64,000 nucleotides of DNA from Siphonodentalium dalli (GCA_032622095.1 CP136061.1:84358324-84422323), one strand, 5' to 3'. Shown: positions 33,600 to 46,390, counted from the first letter of the stretch. Made by a program: numbers and translations. Notes: generated from the sequence alone by a model not told the origin.

Positions 33600-34806
33600 A
33601 TTGACGAGACCGTGTCTACACGCACCCCAGAGTGTCCTATTTCCATCTCTGAGGTGCACGTGGCTGAGGACACAGCCACGGATAGCACTGACTCAATACC
33701 AACAGAAGAGATGGGGGTTGCCACAGACATCACTCATCCAGGAGCAAACGAGGAACCCAATCCTCCGCGCTCAGAAAAATGGGTCAAAATAGGACCCAAG
33801 AACAAAAAACAAGGCAAGAATGCTAAAGGCGATCAATCGACTCCTCCTCCTCCAAAGGAAAAGATTGATGAAATACCCAAAATTGAACAAAAAAAATGCA
33901 CACCGCCTGTCTTGGGTATCAACCTACCGGCTGGGATTAGCAACCACCCCGGGAGGCTAGCAACTTTTCTTCGTGAAAAGTGCAGCGTTACGGACGTGGT
34001 GAAGACGAGTCCTAGCCAACGAAATAAAGCGGAAACCCTAATCTTTGTGAGGGAAGAGGCTTCAAGACAAAAATTATTGAAAGCCAAGGACCTTGGCGAC
34101 ACTTCTTTAAACCGACAGGTTTGGGCAAAAAGTGGTCAAGCAAAACCTATGCGTCGTCGCACTCAAAATTCACCCAAGCATCGACGACGCATACTGTGCT
34201 ACAAGTGCAGGAGAAGGGTGTACAGCCAAACGCCTGGTTGCATCCGCGACAGGATCTTCAACCTGGAAAGTGAAGATAACTTGTCCTAACAAATAAGTCA
34301 AGCAGAGACTCTTAAAAGAAGGCTTAGCACTTGACTTTGCCAAATACAAAACAAGTGAATACGTAGCCAAGCCAACACACACACAGTGCTACAATTGTCA
34401 ATCTTATGGCCACGCTAGCAATAGGTGCCAATCAAAAACGAAATGCCGGAAGTGTGGTGGTGAACACAATCATCAAAAATGTACAAATGACACTGTCAAC
34501 TGTGCAAATTGCGGAGGAGGGCACAGAAGCTCTGACAAAGCGTGCCCTCACTACATAACTGAGGCAACAAAGAAGGAGGCAAGGTCACTGAGCCTAGCTC
34601 AGTCCTCTTGCTCCTCTCCATCAGGCCGGGAAGCCCCCAACCTTGCCTGCGTACTCTGCGCCAGCCTTACAGCCACACTTGGCGCATCCGATGCTCACAT
34701 CAATCAATCGGAAATATCTGCTCGCGTGGCGTCTATAGCGAGCAAAGTCTATAAAACTCGTGTTTTAAGTGAACACCTTACAGAGTATTGTAGACAACTG
34801 ACAACC
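33600..34806 (+). pseudogene. Jockey-like ORF1 (Gag) remnant with CCHC knuckles
   Basis: The frame from 33612 runs about 225 codons. It has a Pro/Lys-rich part, then PPVLGINLPAGISNHPGRL and a segment ending ETLIFVREEASRQKLL, which looks like the RRM-like or pre-knuckle part of Jockey ORF1. After a frameshift near 34200-34290, the frame at about 34340-34806 holds three zinc knuckles: CYNCQSYGHASNRC, CRKCGGEHNHQKC and CANCGGGHRSSDKAC (34388-34547). It stops at 34807, just before the ORF2 ATG at 34812. ORF1 proteins of this type bind RNA and chaperone retrotransposition. Confidence 0.8.
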
Positions 34807-34811
34807 TAATC

Positions 34812-37511
34812 ATGGCATGTCTGCATGTTATACACATCAACATCAATGGCCTCCGATGCCATCGTGCGCTTCTACGGCAATACCTATATGAGCACAACAA
34901 GCTTGATGGCCAAAAACTTCGAATCCCCAAGTACAATATGCACCGACTCGATCGTAACAGTCGAGAGGAGGCGTCGCGATTCTCGTGCGAAACGACGTTA
35001 AGCACTCTGTGATAGATATTCCTCGGAATATCTCGACAGGGGCTGAAGTTGTGGCATTAAAAACCAGCTTCGGGGGGCAGGGATTTGGCGGTGGTGGCAT
35101 ATTATTGCCCGCCACATCTCCTTGTCAACAGTGACCTCATTGTCTATATGATGAAAAACCACGATCAATGCCTCATTGGGGGCGACCTCAATGCCAAGCA
35201 CATGTTCTACGGCAGAAATGAATCCGATATTCATGGCGATCATTTGTTTGACGTAGTTGAGAAGGCGGAAGCTCACGTCCTGAATGATGAAGGGGAGGAA
35301 ACTCACTTTCAAAACGGGCGTGGATATGTTATTGACTATATTTTAGCCAGTGAATCTCTCATACGAAAGACTGTTAGCACCTTCGTTGGAGAAACAGTAG
35401 GTAGCGACCACCTACCGGTACATGCAATATTTGATCAAAGACTCACCAAATTGACAAATATCCAAGCAAACCTACTCGCAACTTGGAGAAAGCTGACTGG
35501 TCAGCGTTCAGGGAAGATATCCGTATCCATCTGAACACTGAACTTTCACTCTCTTGCATATCAGACATCGATGTTGCTAGTGAACATCTGATGCAGTCTA
35601 TCCAGTCGGCCCTGGATAGGGCATGCCCAAACAAGCGGGCTAAATATGGAGCACCGAGTGTGACTAAGGAAACTCTCGACCTCATCAAGCAGAAGCGCCA
35701 TGTTTTTCGGATGTGGCAAAAGCACAGAACACCGACCCTGTTGACGTGGTACAACACCCTAAACCGAAAGGCGAAGGAACGGGTCAAAGCGGCCGCTCAC
35801 AAGCGTGGGAAAACGTCACCTCTGAACTCAACGCAAACGATCGGAACAACGCACGTGAGTTTTGGTCAAAACTCAAAACCCTGACTGGCACCTCAAAATA
35901 TCCCAGCAATGGGAACGTTGAGAATCCGGTGTATCGTATTGACTACGTTAACTTCCTCTACAAAGGGAAAAGCGGAGGCTTTTTCAGACACACTCAGTCG
36001 AGACCACCAAGTTCAAATTGGCCCACAATTTGACGACGACTGGAAACAGGAAGTTGACAACCTAGTCAGTCAGAATGAGGACTTATTCAAACCTCAGGAA
36101 AACGTGAGTGACGAGGTGGGGGACGATCACGATCTCAATAGAGAGATCTCTTCGGAAGAAGCCATCGGGATTCTCTCCAAGTGCAAATCTAGATCGGCCG
36201 CTGGCCACGATGGAATTCCATACAGGGTACTCACAGAAGCCCCAGCTGAACTCTTGTCTTATATTACCAAGCTGTACAACACCTGCCTGAAGATTGGCTA
36301 CTTTCCAGTTGCATGGAAAGACGCAATCGGCATCATGATACCCAAAAATGGCCAAGATCTGAAATACCCTGGCAACTAGTACTACAGACCAATCAGTCTT
36401 CTTATCTGCATCGGCAAGCTATTCGAAGCAATCATTGCATCACGATTCCGAAACCAGATGGAGGATAATTTATTCTTCAACAAATGGCAGAGGGCATATC
36501 GAAACGGATGCGAAGGGGTAGAACACATCGACCGCCTTGTGGAGGACATACGCAGCGGCTTCCACAAAAACTGGGTAACTGGTACAGTGCTACTTGACGT
36601 TGAAAAAGCGTTCGACAGGGTCTGGCACAACGGCCTCCGGTGCAAGTTACACAAGTATGGCCTCCCGGTCAAACTTATAAGGCTCCTCTCCTCTTTCCTC
36701 ACCGACCGCTCAATAAAGGTGAGGGTGGACACTGGACAGAGAATCGTCGGACTCTGTTCCACTGAACGCTGGTACACCACAGGGGTAGGTTTTAAGCCCA
36801 TTGCTCTACATTTTCTACGTCAATGACATTGAAATAGACCCGAGGCACCAAGTGCAACTGTCGCAGTTCGCTGATGACTTGGGTCTGTGGATCACCAATG
36901 GCAGTACAAAGTATGTGGAGCTCAGACTGAGGCGGGCCCTCGGTGACATGGAAAGGTGGTGCTCGAAATGGCGCATTAATCTCAATGCGAACAAAACACA
37001 ATTCGCCCTATTTTCGAAACGAAAACGCAAATCGGTGGTCAAACTCAATGTCAGTGGCATTGACTTGGTTGCCGCAAAAGAGGTGACCTTCCTAGGCGTC
37101 ACCTTGGACACCAGACTCACAATGCTAACCCATGTTAAGCAGACAGCCAAGAGGGCCATGCAACGAGTTAATCTCCTCAGACGGCTGAGGGGAACTTCCT
37201 GGGGCGCTAGCATGGCCACGCTGCTTAGAGTCTTCAAAACGTTTGTAAGACCAATCATGGAATACGCATCGGTGGTTACCAACCTGGCATCAAATCACGC
37301 GATCCAAATGCTTCAGTTGGTCCAAAACAAAGCCCTGAGAATGGCACTGCAAGTACCGTATGACACCCGTATTGTAGATCTGCATACCATCGCTGACGTG
37401 GAACCCATCAGAGAGCGCCTACGCGATCTGGCGGAAAGTACACTGGCGAGAATGGACGGTAGTGACATCATGAGGGAGTGTTTACAACGCAAACAGCTTC
37501 TCTGCGGTTGA
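34812..37511 (+). pseudogene. Jockey-like ORF2 (endonuclease and reverse transcriptase), broken
   Basis: ATG at 34812 starts the endonuclease part (VIHININGL). Later frames carry LIGGDLNAKH and SDHLPVHAIFD (35085-35534), typical of APE-type endonuclease. RT follows: SAAGHDGIPYRVL, then YYRPISLL, LLDVEKAFDRVWHNGL and FADDLGLW (36801 frame), followed by FLGVTLD and LLRRLRG. The coding sense moves among frames at about five places and a TAG lies at 36379-36381. The usual GxPQGS step before FADD is degraded. The catalytic FADD is intact, but no full protein can be made. Target-primed reverse transcription is the family mechanism. Confidence 0.88.
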
Positions 37512-38060
37512 AAAGACCCGCAGTCCCGGGTTCAGGATACGCAGTCCAGCAGACTATGCTAGACCGTCCCGTATCCCACATCAGAAAGTCCCGCAGTTCA
37601 ATAAGGAGTATTGGACCGTCCCGGGCGGTAACAGAAGAGAACACGCATTCCATTGGAATCACTGGACCGTCCCGTACTCTCTTAGCAGCCCGCAGTCCAA
37701 TGCCTCTATTGGAAGGTCCCGGGCGTGGACAACCAACTGAAAATGCGCAATTCAGCGTCATCGCTGGATCGTCCCGCATTTACCAAGATGTCGAGACAAG
37801 GTCAAGGCAAAGATCAAGGCAAAGATCAAGGCATAGATCAAGGCAAAAGTACAAGGCAAAGACCAAGTCAAGATTCAAGACAAGATTCAAAACACCTACG
37901 ACGCTGACCAATCCCGGACTCAAGACTTCTCCACCCGATCCGCGGCCTGACTGTTGAAGATACAAGACACAAGCATATTCAAGACAGGGCATAAGGGCGA
38001 TCTTCGGATGAGCCGTCCTCGTGCCGCCCTTCGGACGGGCACGCAAATCCTTTCGCTGCT
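37512..38060 (+). repeat. 3' region of the Jockey-like element with gaccgtcccg and aaggcaaagatc repeats
   Basis: ggaccgtcccg or its variants recur about five times at 37510-37780. At 37797-37890 a 12-bp unit (aaggcaaagatc) repeats about eight times, decaying rightward. The end of the element is not sharply defined and no poly-A was seen. Confidence 0.6.
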
Positions 38061-38766
38061 GAAATTGACCACAGTTAGTTTGTTACCATGAATGACGTGG
38101 AAATGTTGCACTCAGAGTCTCATATCTATATAAATGGTGATTTGTCTTATTACTTTGACGCGCTTTGCCTTGCCTATTGATCTGAAATAACTAGCCCTTA
38201 TTTAAGAAGAGATGAGTATAAAATTTCAGTTATCCTTGACTTTAAATGACACATGATTAATTAAATTGTCAATTGCAAAAATCGCCTGGTTCATGTGCGT
38301 TATTTATGATACTGACGCCGGGAGAGCTTTCTCTATAATCCGCGGGTCCGGATATCTGTACCGGAGCGTTCCGTTTTGCACGTTTTTTCTATTCCCAATG
38401 TTTGTATGTTTTCCTTCTCGACGAAAGTAAACAAATTAACATCGAACATTTAAGATCTTTGGTCTGATTGAAGTCAGTGGGAAACCGCTCTTAATTTTAT
38501 CTTTTTCGTTGCCAAGTAAACTTGAATGCAGATTGAATTGGACAAATGGCAACTGATTACGAAACAAAGGTTCTTTAAAAGTTTAAACTTTAATTATCGG
38601 CTTGTTGCCTGTGTTGGTTAACGATTGATAATCATAATGAGGAGCTAGCTGACACTAGTGACAGTGCATGATGATGATAGCTCAGTTCACACTGGACATA
38701 AATGATCATAAATGATAAAGATTAAAGTCCCAATAATAAGGTTTTTGTCGAATTTATGTCCAGTAT
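38061..38766. other. Non-coding stretch
   Basis: No gene or family recognised. Confidence 0.35.
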
Positions 38767-39162
38767 GTGAACGTTCAGACAACCACGATTCAATCGTAAG
38801 TGGAGGAATTGGGCCCGACAAAATCATGGATAGTTTGTTCACACGATTGCGATATCGTTGTAAATGATGATATCGTACGTGGGTTGTTCGTATAAGCATG
38901 TGAATAATTTGTGCTTGACTACCCAATCATGGCCAATGATAATTTCCAGCTATGATTTTGACATACACATGACTGCTATTATGAATTTATTTTATGTTGC
39001 AAGTTGAGGTAACGATTTCACATCTAAAATCAAACAGATATGTGCTTGCATGCATGCATCATGGACGTAAATGAGAGTATATATGTGAAGTCCAACTACC
39101 GGTTACTTCCTACGATGGAAATCTTTCCATTTACAATTGAATCGTGGTCGTCTGAACGTTCA
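38767..39162. repeat. Inverted repeat about 400 bp across
   Basis: gtgaacgttcagacaaccac, gattcaatcgtaa (38767-38799) is inverted at 39130-39162 (ttacaattgaatcgtggtcg, tctgaacgttcac). The interior shows no coding frame. A small MITE is likely. Confidence 0.75.
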
Positions 39163-39237
39163 CTAACTACTGTGCTCATTTGCTAGTTAAAAATTAGTTC
39201 AAAATGAATGTACATGTACACTTAAATTATATACTAG

Positions 39238-40799
39238 CCACAGTTACTGGACATAAAGTCCCAAAATAATGGTTTAATCAAGTTTATAAATCGGTATCCT
39301 AATATAATATACTGAGTTTATTGTATTAGGCCTAAAACAAAAATACGTTTGTTTCCGCTAACCCGACCGACCCTATTTTAAACCGCCGACCCTAAACTTT
39401 TTATTGCCATTGCAAAAACAACAAAAATTGGACCAAAAAAAAAAAAAAAAATTAAATTAAATTTTATTTAAATTTTTTTTTTTTTTTTAATTTAGGTCCC
39501 AATTCATATCATAACAAGATGCAAAACATTTATATATTTATATATATTGACATAAGAAATTTAAGTTTACGAAAAGATTTAAGTTTAACAGTTGGAACCA
39601 TACTGTAAAGTATGTTTGGCTTTATCTAGCTTTCATCTGTGAAAACTTCAAATAATTTGAGTTCAGGTACGGTATGTTATCATTCAGCGTTCAGACTTCA
39701 GTATTTCAATCAATTACAGCACAGGAACATTAACAATTTGATCAAATCAACCTGGTTATCAAGTGGGATCTCATAATACCAAATGAAAAATTAACATAGA
39801 GATTATAGTACCATATATAGTCATTACTACCTTAATACATGTACATTGTTTCTGTACTACATGTACATGTAGGATTTCTGTATTACATGTACATGTAGTA
39901 TATTATGTACGGTATGTGTCTCACTTTAATTTTATAAAATAGCCTATTTATGAATTAGAGTGATGATGGCAAGTCTAATTTCAAGCAGGATAAGGCTTCC
40001 GATAAGCATAATCCATAGAACCAAAAGATATCTGACAATAACTTATAAGCATTTCCAATCCATACATATATAAAAAGTTCCAAAGTTATACTTGAGAAAC
40101 TTGATAAAATTGACCTCTCTGTAAAATTCTAAATACTGACTCAAAGAGCCTTAGATTAGCTCTAAATGCAATGGATTTTCAAAAAATTTCCAGGGGAAGA
40201 ACCCCCACCATCATCAGGGGGTCACCCTTCCCAAACATTCCTCCGATCAGGCCTTCAGGTTATGCCTTCGGCATATCATTGCCCAAAAACAGGTGTCCCC
40301 AAAAAATACCTAGATCCTTCACTGAATGCGGAGAAGGTGGTGTTGTGAAGCCATCCTTAAGAGATCGGTACAAGACGGTCACTCCAATATGTGAACAGTG
40401 CAGTGGTGCTGGACTGACTCCAGTTGTCGCCAGACCATATAGGAAATATTAGGATTATCAAAGACTATCTTAGTATATAGACTAGTATATATGTAAATAT
40501 TAAAGCATATGTAAGACTGAATTGGAGTTTCTAGTTCCTCTGTCATCTGGGTTAACCTGATTGGGGCTAAGAAGTGCATAGTTTGGGTTATTGACAAGTA
40601 TTATACAGTTATTTTTAAAGATACTGAAGAAAAAAAAGTTTAAAAAAAAGAAAAAGTTAAGCCTACCTACCTACCCTAATTTTTTTTAGCTCGTTAGCGG
40701 AAACAAAGGTATTATTTTTTTAGGCCTTAGGATACCGATTTATAAACTTGATTAAACCCTTATTTTAGGACTTTATGTCCATGCATGCAGTAACTGTGG
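39238..40799. mobile_element. TIR element, 1.56 kb
   Basis: The left end ccacagttactggacataaa, gtcccaaaataatggtttaa, tcaagtttataaatcggtat is mirrored at the right end. The inverted repeats reach about 130 bp and include gtttccgctaac / gttagcggaaac. Interior AT-rich blocks and an A/T run (39437-39490) follow. A frame near 40171-40452 is not recognisably a transposase. Confidence 0.75.
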
Positions 40800-41075
40800 T
40801 GGGAAGGGCATCGAAAGGTATCTTCCCATTTTCAAACCTCACCTACATGTATTAAAAAGATTTAGAAGTTTTAGTAGTCTAGTGCTCTGACTAATTCAAT
40901 ATTAACAATATTTAGTATTGAACCTTTCAATTAATCTGAATTGTGAAGCGTTCTAGATTGAATTGTCAATGACCCAATTGAATTTAGAATACAAAAATTT
41001 GCAGAAAAAAAAAAGATCCTACCTATATACCTACCCTAATTATTTTTGATCATGTAACCCTATAAACACAGTTAT
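40800..41075. other. Non-coding stretch
   Basis: It contains ctatatacctaccctaatta near 41023, similar to ctacctacctaccctaattt near 40664 in the preceding TIR element, so it may include a fragment of that family. Confidence 0.4.
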
Positions 41076-41657
41076 TATACCCCCACTTTCGAAGAAAATG
41101 GGGGGTATACTGGATTGACTGCATCTGTCCGTCCGACCGTCACGCTTTCTCCCTCCGTGTGTCCGTCCGTCCGACCTCATAACTCAAACAACTATGTTCA
41201 ACCGATTTCAATAATTTTTTGTATGCAATTTCCTTGGGACTGCCTCTCCGCATGATGCTAATTGCGGTTCGGTCCGACTTTTTTTTTTTAAGTTACGCCT
41301 CATTTTCGACTTATTTTGAATTAGAACATTCTGTCCGACTTAATAACTTTAACAAATATGAACCGATTTCAATAATTTTTGGTATTTTTTCTCACAATAC
41401 CCTCTCTACACGATGTGGCTAGGGTTTGGCTCAGACTGTTTTTCGTAATATTACACTTCATTTGCGACTTATTTTGACTTAGAAAATTCTGTCCGACTTA
41501 ATAACTTTAACAAATATGAACCAATTTGAATAATTTTTTCTGTACAAGCTTCTTGTGACACCATATCGATATTATTAGTCCGAATTTTCTTTAAAGTTAA
41601 AATTTTGTTTGTTGGGTTTACGGATAATGCAGGTTGAATTTGCCACGGTGGGGGTAT
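41076..41657. mobile_element. Short-TIR element with internal tandem units
   Basis: The ends tatacccccac and gtgggggtat are inverted. After the left end comes catctgtccgtccgaccgtc and gtgtgtccgtccgtccgacc. Then three units of about 130-190 bp with accgatttcaataattttt and tccgacttaataactttaac. Same plan as 11147-12141 and 51790-55928. Confidence 0.6.
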
Positions 41658-41737
41658 GCTAGCACTCGAGTACACACATCTTGTTATTTTTGTTTTGGCC
41701 TAACTAAGCAGCTTATTATCTTATATTACATTAAATC

Positions 41738-42437
41738 TGGAACTAGCTCAGTTGCCAGAATTTGGTTTGTACCCGGCATTGGGATGAATAAACTGATTCT
41801 GACTAGTCTGAGCAAAAGAATCTCAGACAAAATTTGAAAAAAAACATGTACCTCCGCTCCTCTATGACTATACAGGCAGGGGCGCCGGAAGCATCCAAGG
41901 GCAGGGGGGGGGCAGAGCATACAAAAAGATAACTTTTCCGCAAAAAAGGGCATTTTCTCCGCAAACTCGGGAAAATAACCATAAATTCATTGTGGCAAAA
42001 ATCCCTATTTTAATGGTATTTGTCGGTTTTTATGGCCGTTTTGTGATAAAATTGACAAAAAATTAATATTCCTTGTGAAATTGGTGGTATTTGGACCAAA
42101 AAAGTCAAATTAATTTTGCTATAAAAACACGAGATTAAACACACAAAAAGCATTTTCTGTCTCCAGAAAAAGGGCAAGTCCTGCCCCCATTCGCCCCCCT
42201 TGGTCAAGGGCAGGGGGTCAGCTGCCCCCTCTGCCCCCCTCTTCCGGCGCCCCTGTATACAGGCACACTGTCGGATCTGCAGCCCACGTTAAAGAACCCT
42301 ACCGTGGCGATGAAGTCACTGGTAAAATGGCAAAATTTCCTGATCAAATTCATGTCATCCACTCATGGGACCAGTGGAAATAAGGCGTTTACTGTGCCAT
42401 CCCAGGCATCGGGCCAAATAAACTCACTCACTCACAA
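41738..42437 (+). mobile_element. tRNA-derived SINE split by a MITE
   Basis: The head has a Pol III A box (tagctcagttg, about 41746) and a diverged B box (ggtttgtaccc, about 41764). The body resumes at 42264 with cagcccacgttaaagaaccc and ends near 42437 in a ctcactcactcac tail. The interruption at 41877-42255 is a separate element. A true tRNA gene is excluded by the missing stem pairing. Confidence 0.65.
41877..42255. mobile_element. hAT-type MITE with 8-bp TSD
   Basis: The ends CAGGGGCGCCGGAAG and CTTCCGGCGCCCCTG are inverted. TATACAGG flanks both sides (41869-41876 and 42256-42263). Its 379 bp contain no transposase. It sits inside the SINE. Confidence 0.93.
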
Positions 42438-42874
42438 TATTTTAGAAATTTTATTCATTTTCGTGACTCGAACAGGTCGGGCACACATCCAAAATGGGCT
42501 ATAGCTATATACATGTAGCTAGTTTCGTCTATCATAGCCTGATTGAGCTACATTTTTTTTATATAAAAGTCGTTGAGTTTATTGTTTCTTTTGAGGTGGA
42601 ATAGTGGTACATATAATGAAAGTCAATTAATTCTATTTGCGCTTTTTCGTGGTATGCCTAAAAAATGTAGCTCCCTACTACAGTAGTACTAGTATGAAAG
42701 ACTCTCATACATAAGAGTATATGCACTGGCACATGATCTATAATGGTTCACCAGCACAGTTCCAGTCATGAAATGCTTAATTAACAAACAGAGTGTTGTC
42801 TGCTCTGCTGTGTGTGGGGGGGGGGGGGGGGGGGGTTGCTACGTAACGGTTATTATATATCTGTAATTTTTCAG
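42438..42874 (+). other. Intron or upstream region with a long G run
   Basis: A run of about 22 G at 42816-42836 lies close to the acceptor of the next exon, and may vary between alleles or be mis-assembled. The stretch ctgtaatttttcag ends at 42874. Confidence 0.5.
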
Positions 42875-43030
42875 AGAATACAAGAAGATATTAAAGATAT
42901 TCTGAACCAGTGCAAAAAGTTGAAGAAATGTGTGAAGAGGTTGGATAGCTCAGAGAAGGATGAGGGGAGGAATGAGATTGTTGCGGACATCCAGGAACAG
43001 ATAAAGAATGGGCTACAACTCTATAAAGAG
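42875..43030 (+). CDS. Coiled-coil gene, exon A
   Basis: The acceptor ctgtaatttttcag is followed by 156 bases that read RIQEDIKDILNQCKKLKK, CVKRLDSSEKDEGRNEIV and so on to GLQLYKE, phase 0 to phase 0. The composition (K, E, L, I heptads) predicts a coiled coil. The donor GAG/GTGATC is weak. If not used, the frame ends nine codons on at a TGA supplied by the F1 element starting near 43040. Family not recognised; earlier exons were not found. Confidence 0.55.
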
Positions 43031-43039
43031 GTGATCAAC

Positions 43040-43100
43040 AAGCCTTGAAATAATGTGTCTGTCATTTACAGAATGAGGTCCCCAGAGGGTGAATTTAGTG
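43040..43100. mobile_element. Half copy of F1 foldback element
   Basis: caagccttgaaataatgtgt, ctgtcatttacagaatgagg and ccccagagggtgaatttagt are the left arm only. It starts about ten bases into the intron after exon A. Confidence 0.8.
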
Positions 43101-43970
43101 CACGCATCATGCAGGGAAATAGACAATTTAAGTATATTCCTCAGTTTTATGCTGAAAACGAGTAAAAAAGCTTGTATTTGAGAAGTTTTCCTTGCCTAAC
43201 AAATATTAAGACGTGATAAAAATTCCTCTTTTGAAAGTCAATATCTGGCCATAAACATTACAGGCAGCTCCCTATTGCTTTGATACTTTGCATACATACC
43301 CTGTAATTAACATTAATTTAAAGATGGATTATCTCTTTAACACGTTCATTGCCTGCCGAAAACCAATGGGTATAATTCCATCCCGTATGCCAACATGGGA
43401 TTGCATGTTTTGCCAATAGTATTTAATATTTGAAGTATTTATGAGTGATGGTTTCGCCAATATCGGATTATATGATTCTGAAACAAGGCTACAATGAGAT
43501 AACTCGTAGTCAGCAACTGGGATGGAATTTACCAGTATTTCATCGCTGGTGCCAGCTACGAGTTATCTCGTAGGTAAATAAAATTATGTTTTCTATGACA
43601 TAGATGATGAAGAGTGCTATATACAGGTGCAACCATATCGTGTATAAGACACGGTAAATGAATTTATATACAAACATTGGTACACTCTACATCATCTAAG
43701 ATGTCGCAATTAATTAAATATTTATTTACCTACGAGATAACTCATAGCTGGCACCAGCGATGAACACTGGTAAATTCTATTCCAGGTGCCGACTACGAGA
43801 AACTTCAACATGTTTCAGCATCATATAACCCGATTTTGGTCACTAAATATTTGTATAAGTCATGAGAAATGAATTTATATATACAAACTTGTACGCTCAT
43901 TACCAGGGAACTGTTCAACTTGTATCCATTGGTAAACAAGCCACATGTATTCGCTTACAGGTGCCTGTAC
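43101..43970. other. Intronic non-coding sequence with inverted repeats
   Basis: aagatggattatctcttta near 43322 matches the T1 terminus. Blocks around 43515-43570 (tggaatttaccagtatttca, ctggtgccagctacgagtta) recur inverted at 43740-43800, so an inverted-repeat element of about 350 bp lies here. Confidence 0.55.
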
Positions 43971-44375
43971 TTAACCCTTTACCCAACAAACTGGCCAAAA
44001 ACGCCCAAATAAAGTTTCAACAGCCTAAAATATCTTCGGTCTGTCTCAATAACACCATTCAAATATGGATATCATTGGAACCGGTTCATTGACCACATTG
44101 TGATGGTTACAGTTATGCCCTGTGCCATAGATCGCCTCGCATATATAAGACAATGCATTGGCCTAAAAAAATTCTTTTTTTAACACTTTTTACCATTTTT
44201 TCTTACATTCTTTAACAATTTTATAATATTTTCTTACATTTAAAAAAAAAAATTATAATATTTTTCTACATTCTTTGACAATTTTATCATTGTTAATATG
44301 TGTTAAGCCTATGGTCGACTCGCATATATAAGAGAATGCATTGGCACAGGGCCGTTCTGTTGGGTAAAGGGTTAA
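43971..44375. mobile_element. piggyBac-like MITE, full copy A
   Basis: TTAA-edged ends ttaaccctttacccaaca and tgttgggtaaagggttaa are perfect inverted repeats of 18 bp. The interior has cctaaaatatcttcggtctg and half-palindromes of the gccaatgcattctcttatat block. Confidence 0.88.
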
Positions 44376-44835
44376 TGTAGTGCTAGCTCAAGCTTCTAAC
44401 AGCCTCTAGCACTATATCCGCATTCTTCCACTGTCAGAATGTAGCCATGGTCCATGCAGTTAAAACACCAGTGGAGTAAGTTCGAGGTGTGTAATAGACA
44501 TACAACCAGAGCTGATAATTAGATTATAGTTAGAATTTAGAAATTACCGAACTCAAGCATGGTGCTGATTTCTAACTAATCTCAAGATACATGTAAGTGT
44601 TGTTCTACATGTATTATATGGTATACATGTATATCCAAAAGTGGATATTTGGCGAACCTTGCAGTGGCTTTCACCCACCCTCAAACAATGGGGTGTATTA
44701 TCAATATAGGTTTATATATAGCTTCAAGTGAGACCAGAAAACTCTAGAGCTATAACTGATTACTGATCTATGCAACTAAAACCCTCTATAATGTCCAGGA
44801 AAGGTCTATTTGCACATGTCTACCATTGGTGAGTG

Positions 44836-45238
44836 TTAACCCTTTCAGTGCCAGGTCCGATTTTTGTATCAACCCATATACCCTGTGCCAATGCATTCTC
44901 TTATATATGCGAGTCGACCATAGGTCGCCTTGCATATATAAGAGAATGCGTTGGCCTAACAATTTTTCATCATTTGTTATTATTTTTTACAATTTTAAAT
45001 AATTTTTTCTTATATTCTTTAATAGACTTATTTTGTAGGTTTAGTGCCAGGGAATCTTACGTTTTTCATGGGCATCAAAATTATTACTATGAATACTTGG
45101 TGATAGTTTTGAGTTATAACATGCCCCTAAGGTTTTATCCAGTTTGTTTTTAAATTCACTATAGCATGCTTAAACATACCCATACCCATACCATAAATTA
45201 GGGCCGATGAGATCGGCCCCTGGCACTGAAAGTGTTAA
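44836..45238. mobile_element. piggyBac-like MITE, full copy B
   Basis: The ends ttaaccctttcagtgccagg and ctggcactgaaagtgttaa are inverted with TTAA at both edges. A gccaatgcattctcttatat palindrome lies at 44889-44960. The interior gatgagatcggcccc is shared with copy C at 49270-49695. Confidence 0.88.
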
Positions 45239-45517
45239 CAGAAGAGATCATGATGAATTGGAGTGTCCTTGCAAGATTTAAAACTGCACCCCACCCCTTT
45301 ATTGGGATGCGGATAGCGTTGTATCTGAAGCCAATCTAATTATGCATATACAATCGATCAATGGGATCGTTGGGTATGTATTTGCACATAAACCGACGTT
45401 GCTTCTGGTTTCTGTTGTTATTTATGTGGTATGGACATCACTACGAGTTAACTCATAGTAGCAGTCCCCATGGAACAGTTTACTATAAGTAAACTCGTAG
45501 TGGCAGCGAACGTGTTA

Positions 45518-46041
45518 AATAACAAATTTTAGATAGTTTTCTGGGTATGAAATAATGTGTATGAGTTGGCAATACCTGACCTGGAAAAGCTTCTATCAAT
45601 TAATATTGATTTTATTTCGAATATTTTATTATAAAATGAAATGATTAAGTGGGACACTTTATTGATCTATTTTTAGAACAGACCATTTAGGCGATACCGT
45701 ATAGCGATAGAGATCTTTATGGTGGTCATATGGTATGCTCCGAACGTCAATTGTCCCAGATTGATTTTTTGTGTTCCTTTATTACATACTTATAAGCGAT
45801 AATGAGTCTAATTAACAATTATTTGTGACAAAATTACACAATAAAATTTCTGGTCTCTGTTAACAGTAACCAATATTGTTCATTATAGCTAAACAACTAC
45901 ATGTTTTAGACCAGAAATATTCGAAATATTATCAATATTAATCGATAGTTCATTTCCGGACAGGGGTCTTTGATTCATATCTAATATTTTGTACCCTGTT
46001 AACTATTTAACACGTGATTACAAAGAGATCGACCATCTTTA
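45518..46041. repeat. T1 element, single arm copy
   Basis: It runs from aataacaaattttagatagt to gatcgaccatctttaa, with agaacagaccatttaggcga and ttgattttatttcgaatatt. It matches 265-765. Confidence 0.75.
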
Positions 46042-46224
46042 ATAGTCTAATATAATTAAATGTATTTCTCATCCAACTTTTTTTATAAATTGGGGCGGGC
46101 GGGTGGATTTTATTTTTATATTTTATTCTTGCTGACAAATGGTCATGGTCAGTTCTAGAAATTGAATCATTATCCTACCTTATACAATACAACAATGTCA
46201 TTTAAATTGTCCAATTGGATAAAA

Positions 46225-46323
46225 ATAGACTGATTAGTGGGTCATTGACTGATTAGTGGGTCATTGACTGATTAGTGGGTCATTGGCTGATTAGTGGGGC
46301 ATTGACTGATTAGTGGGTCATTG
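46225..46323. repeat. 19-bp tandem repeat, about 5 units
   Basis: gactgattagtgggtcatt recurs five times with one or two changes per unit. Confidence 0.88.
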
Positions 46324-46390
46324 CAATGTGCTTTGAAGGTCAAGGCATGAGAAAAAAAGTTTACATAAAAATTATCTTCATAAAACTATT

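Noticed and set aside
40166-40452. Possible transposase fragment in the 39.2-40.8 kb element
   Set aside because: Two overlapping frames of about 60-90 codons with no recognisable motif and no supporting codon pattern.
41738-41810. tRNA gene
   Set aside because: Box A is good and box B is partial, but the cloverleaf stems do not pair. It is the head of a SINE.
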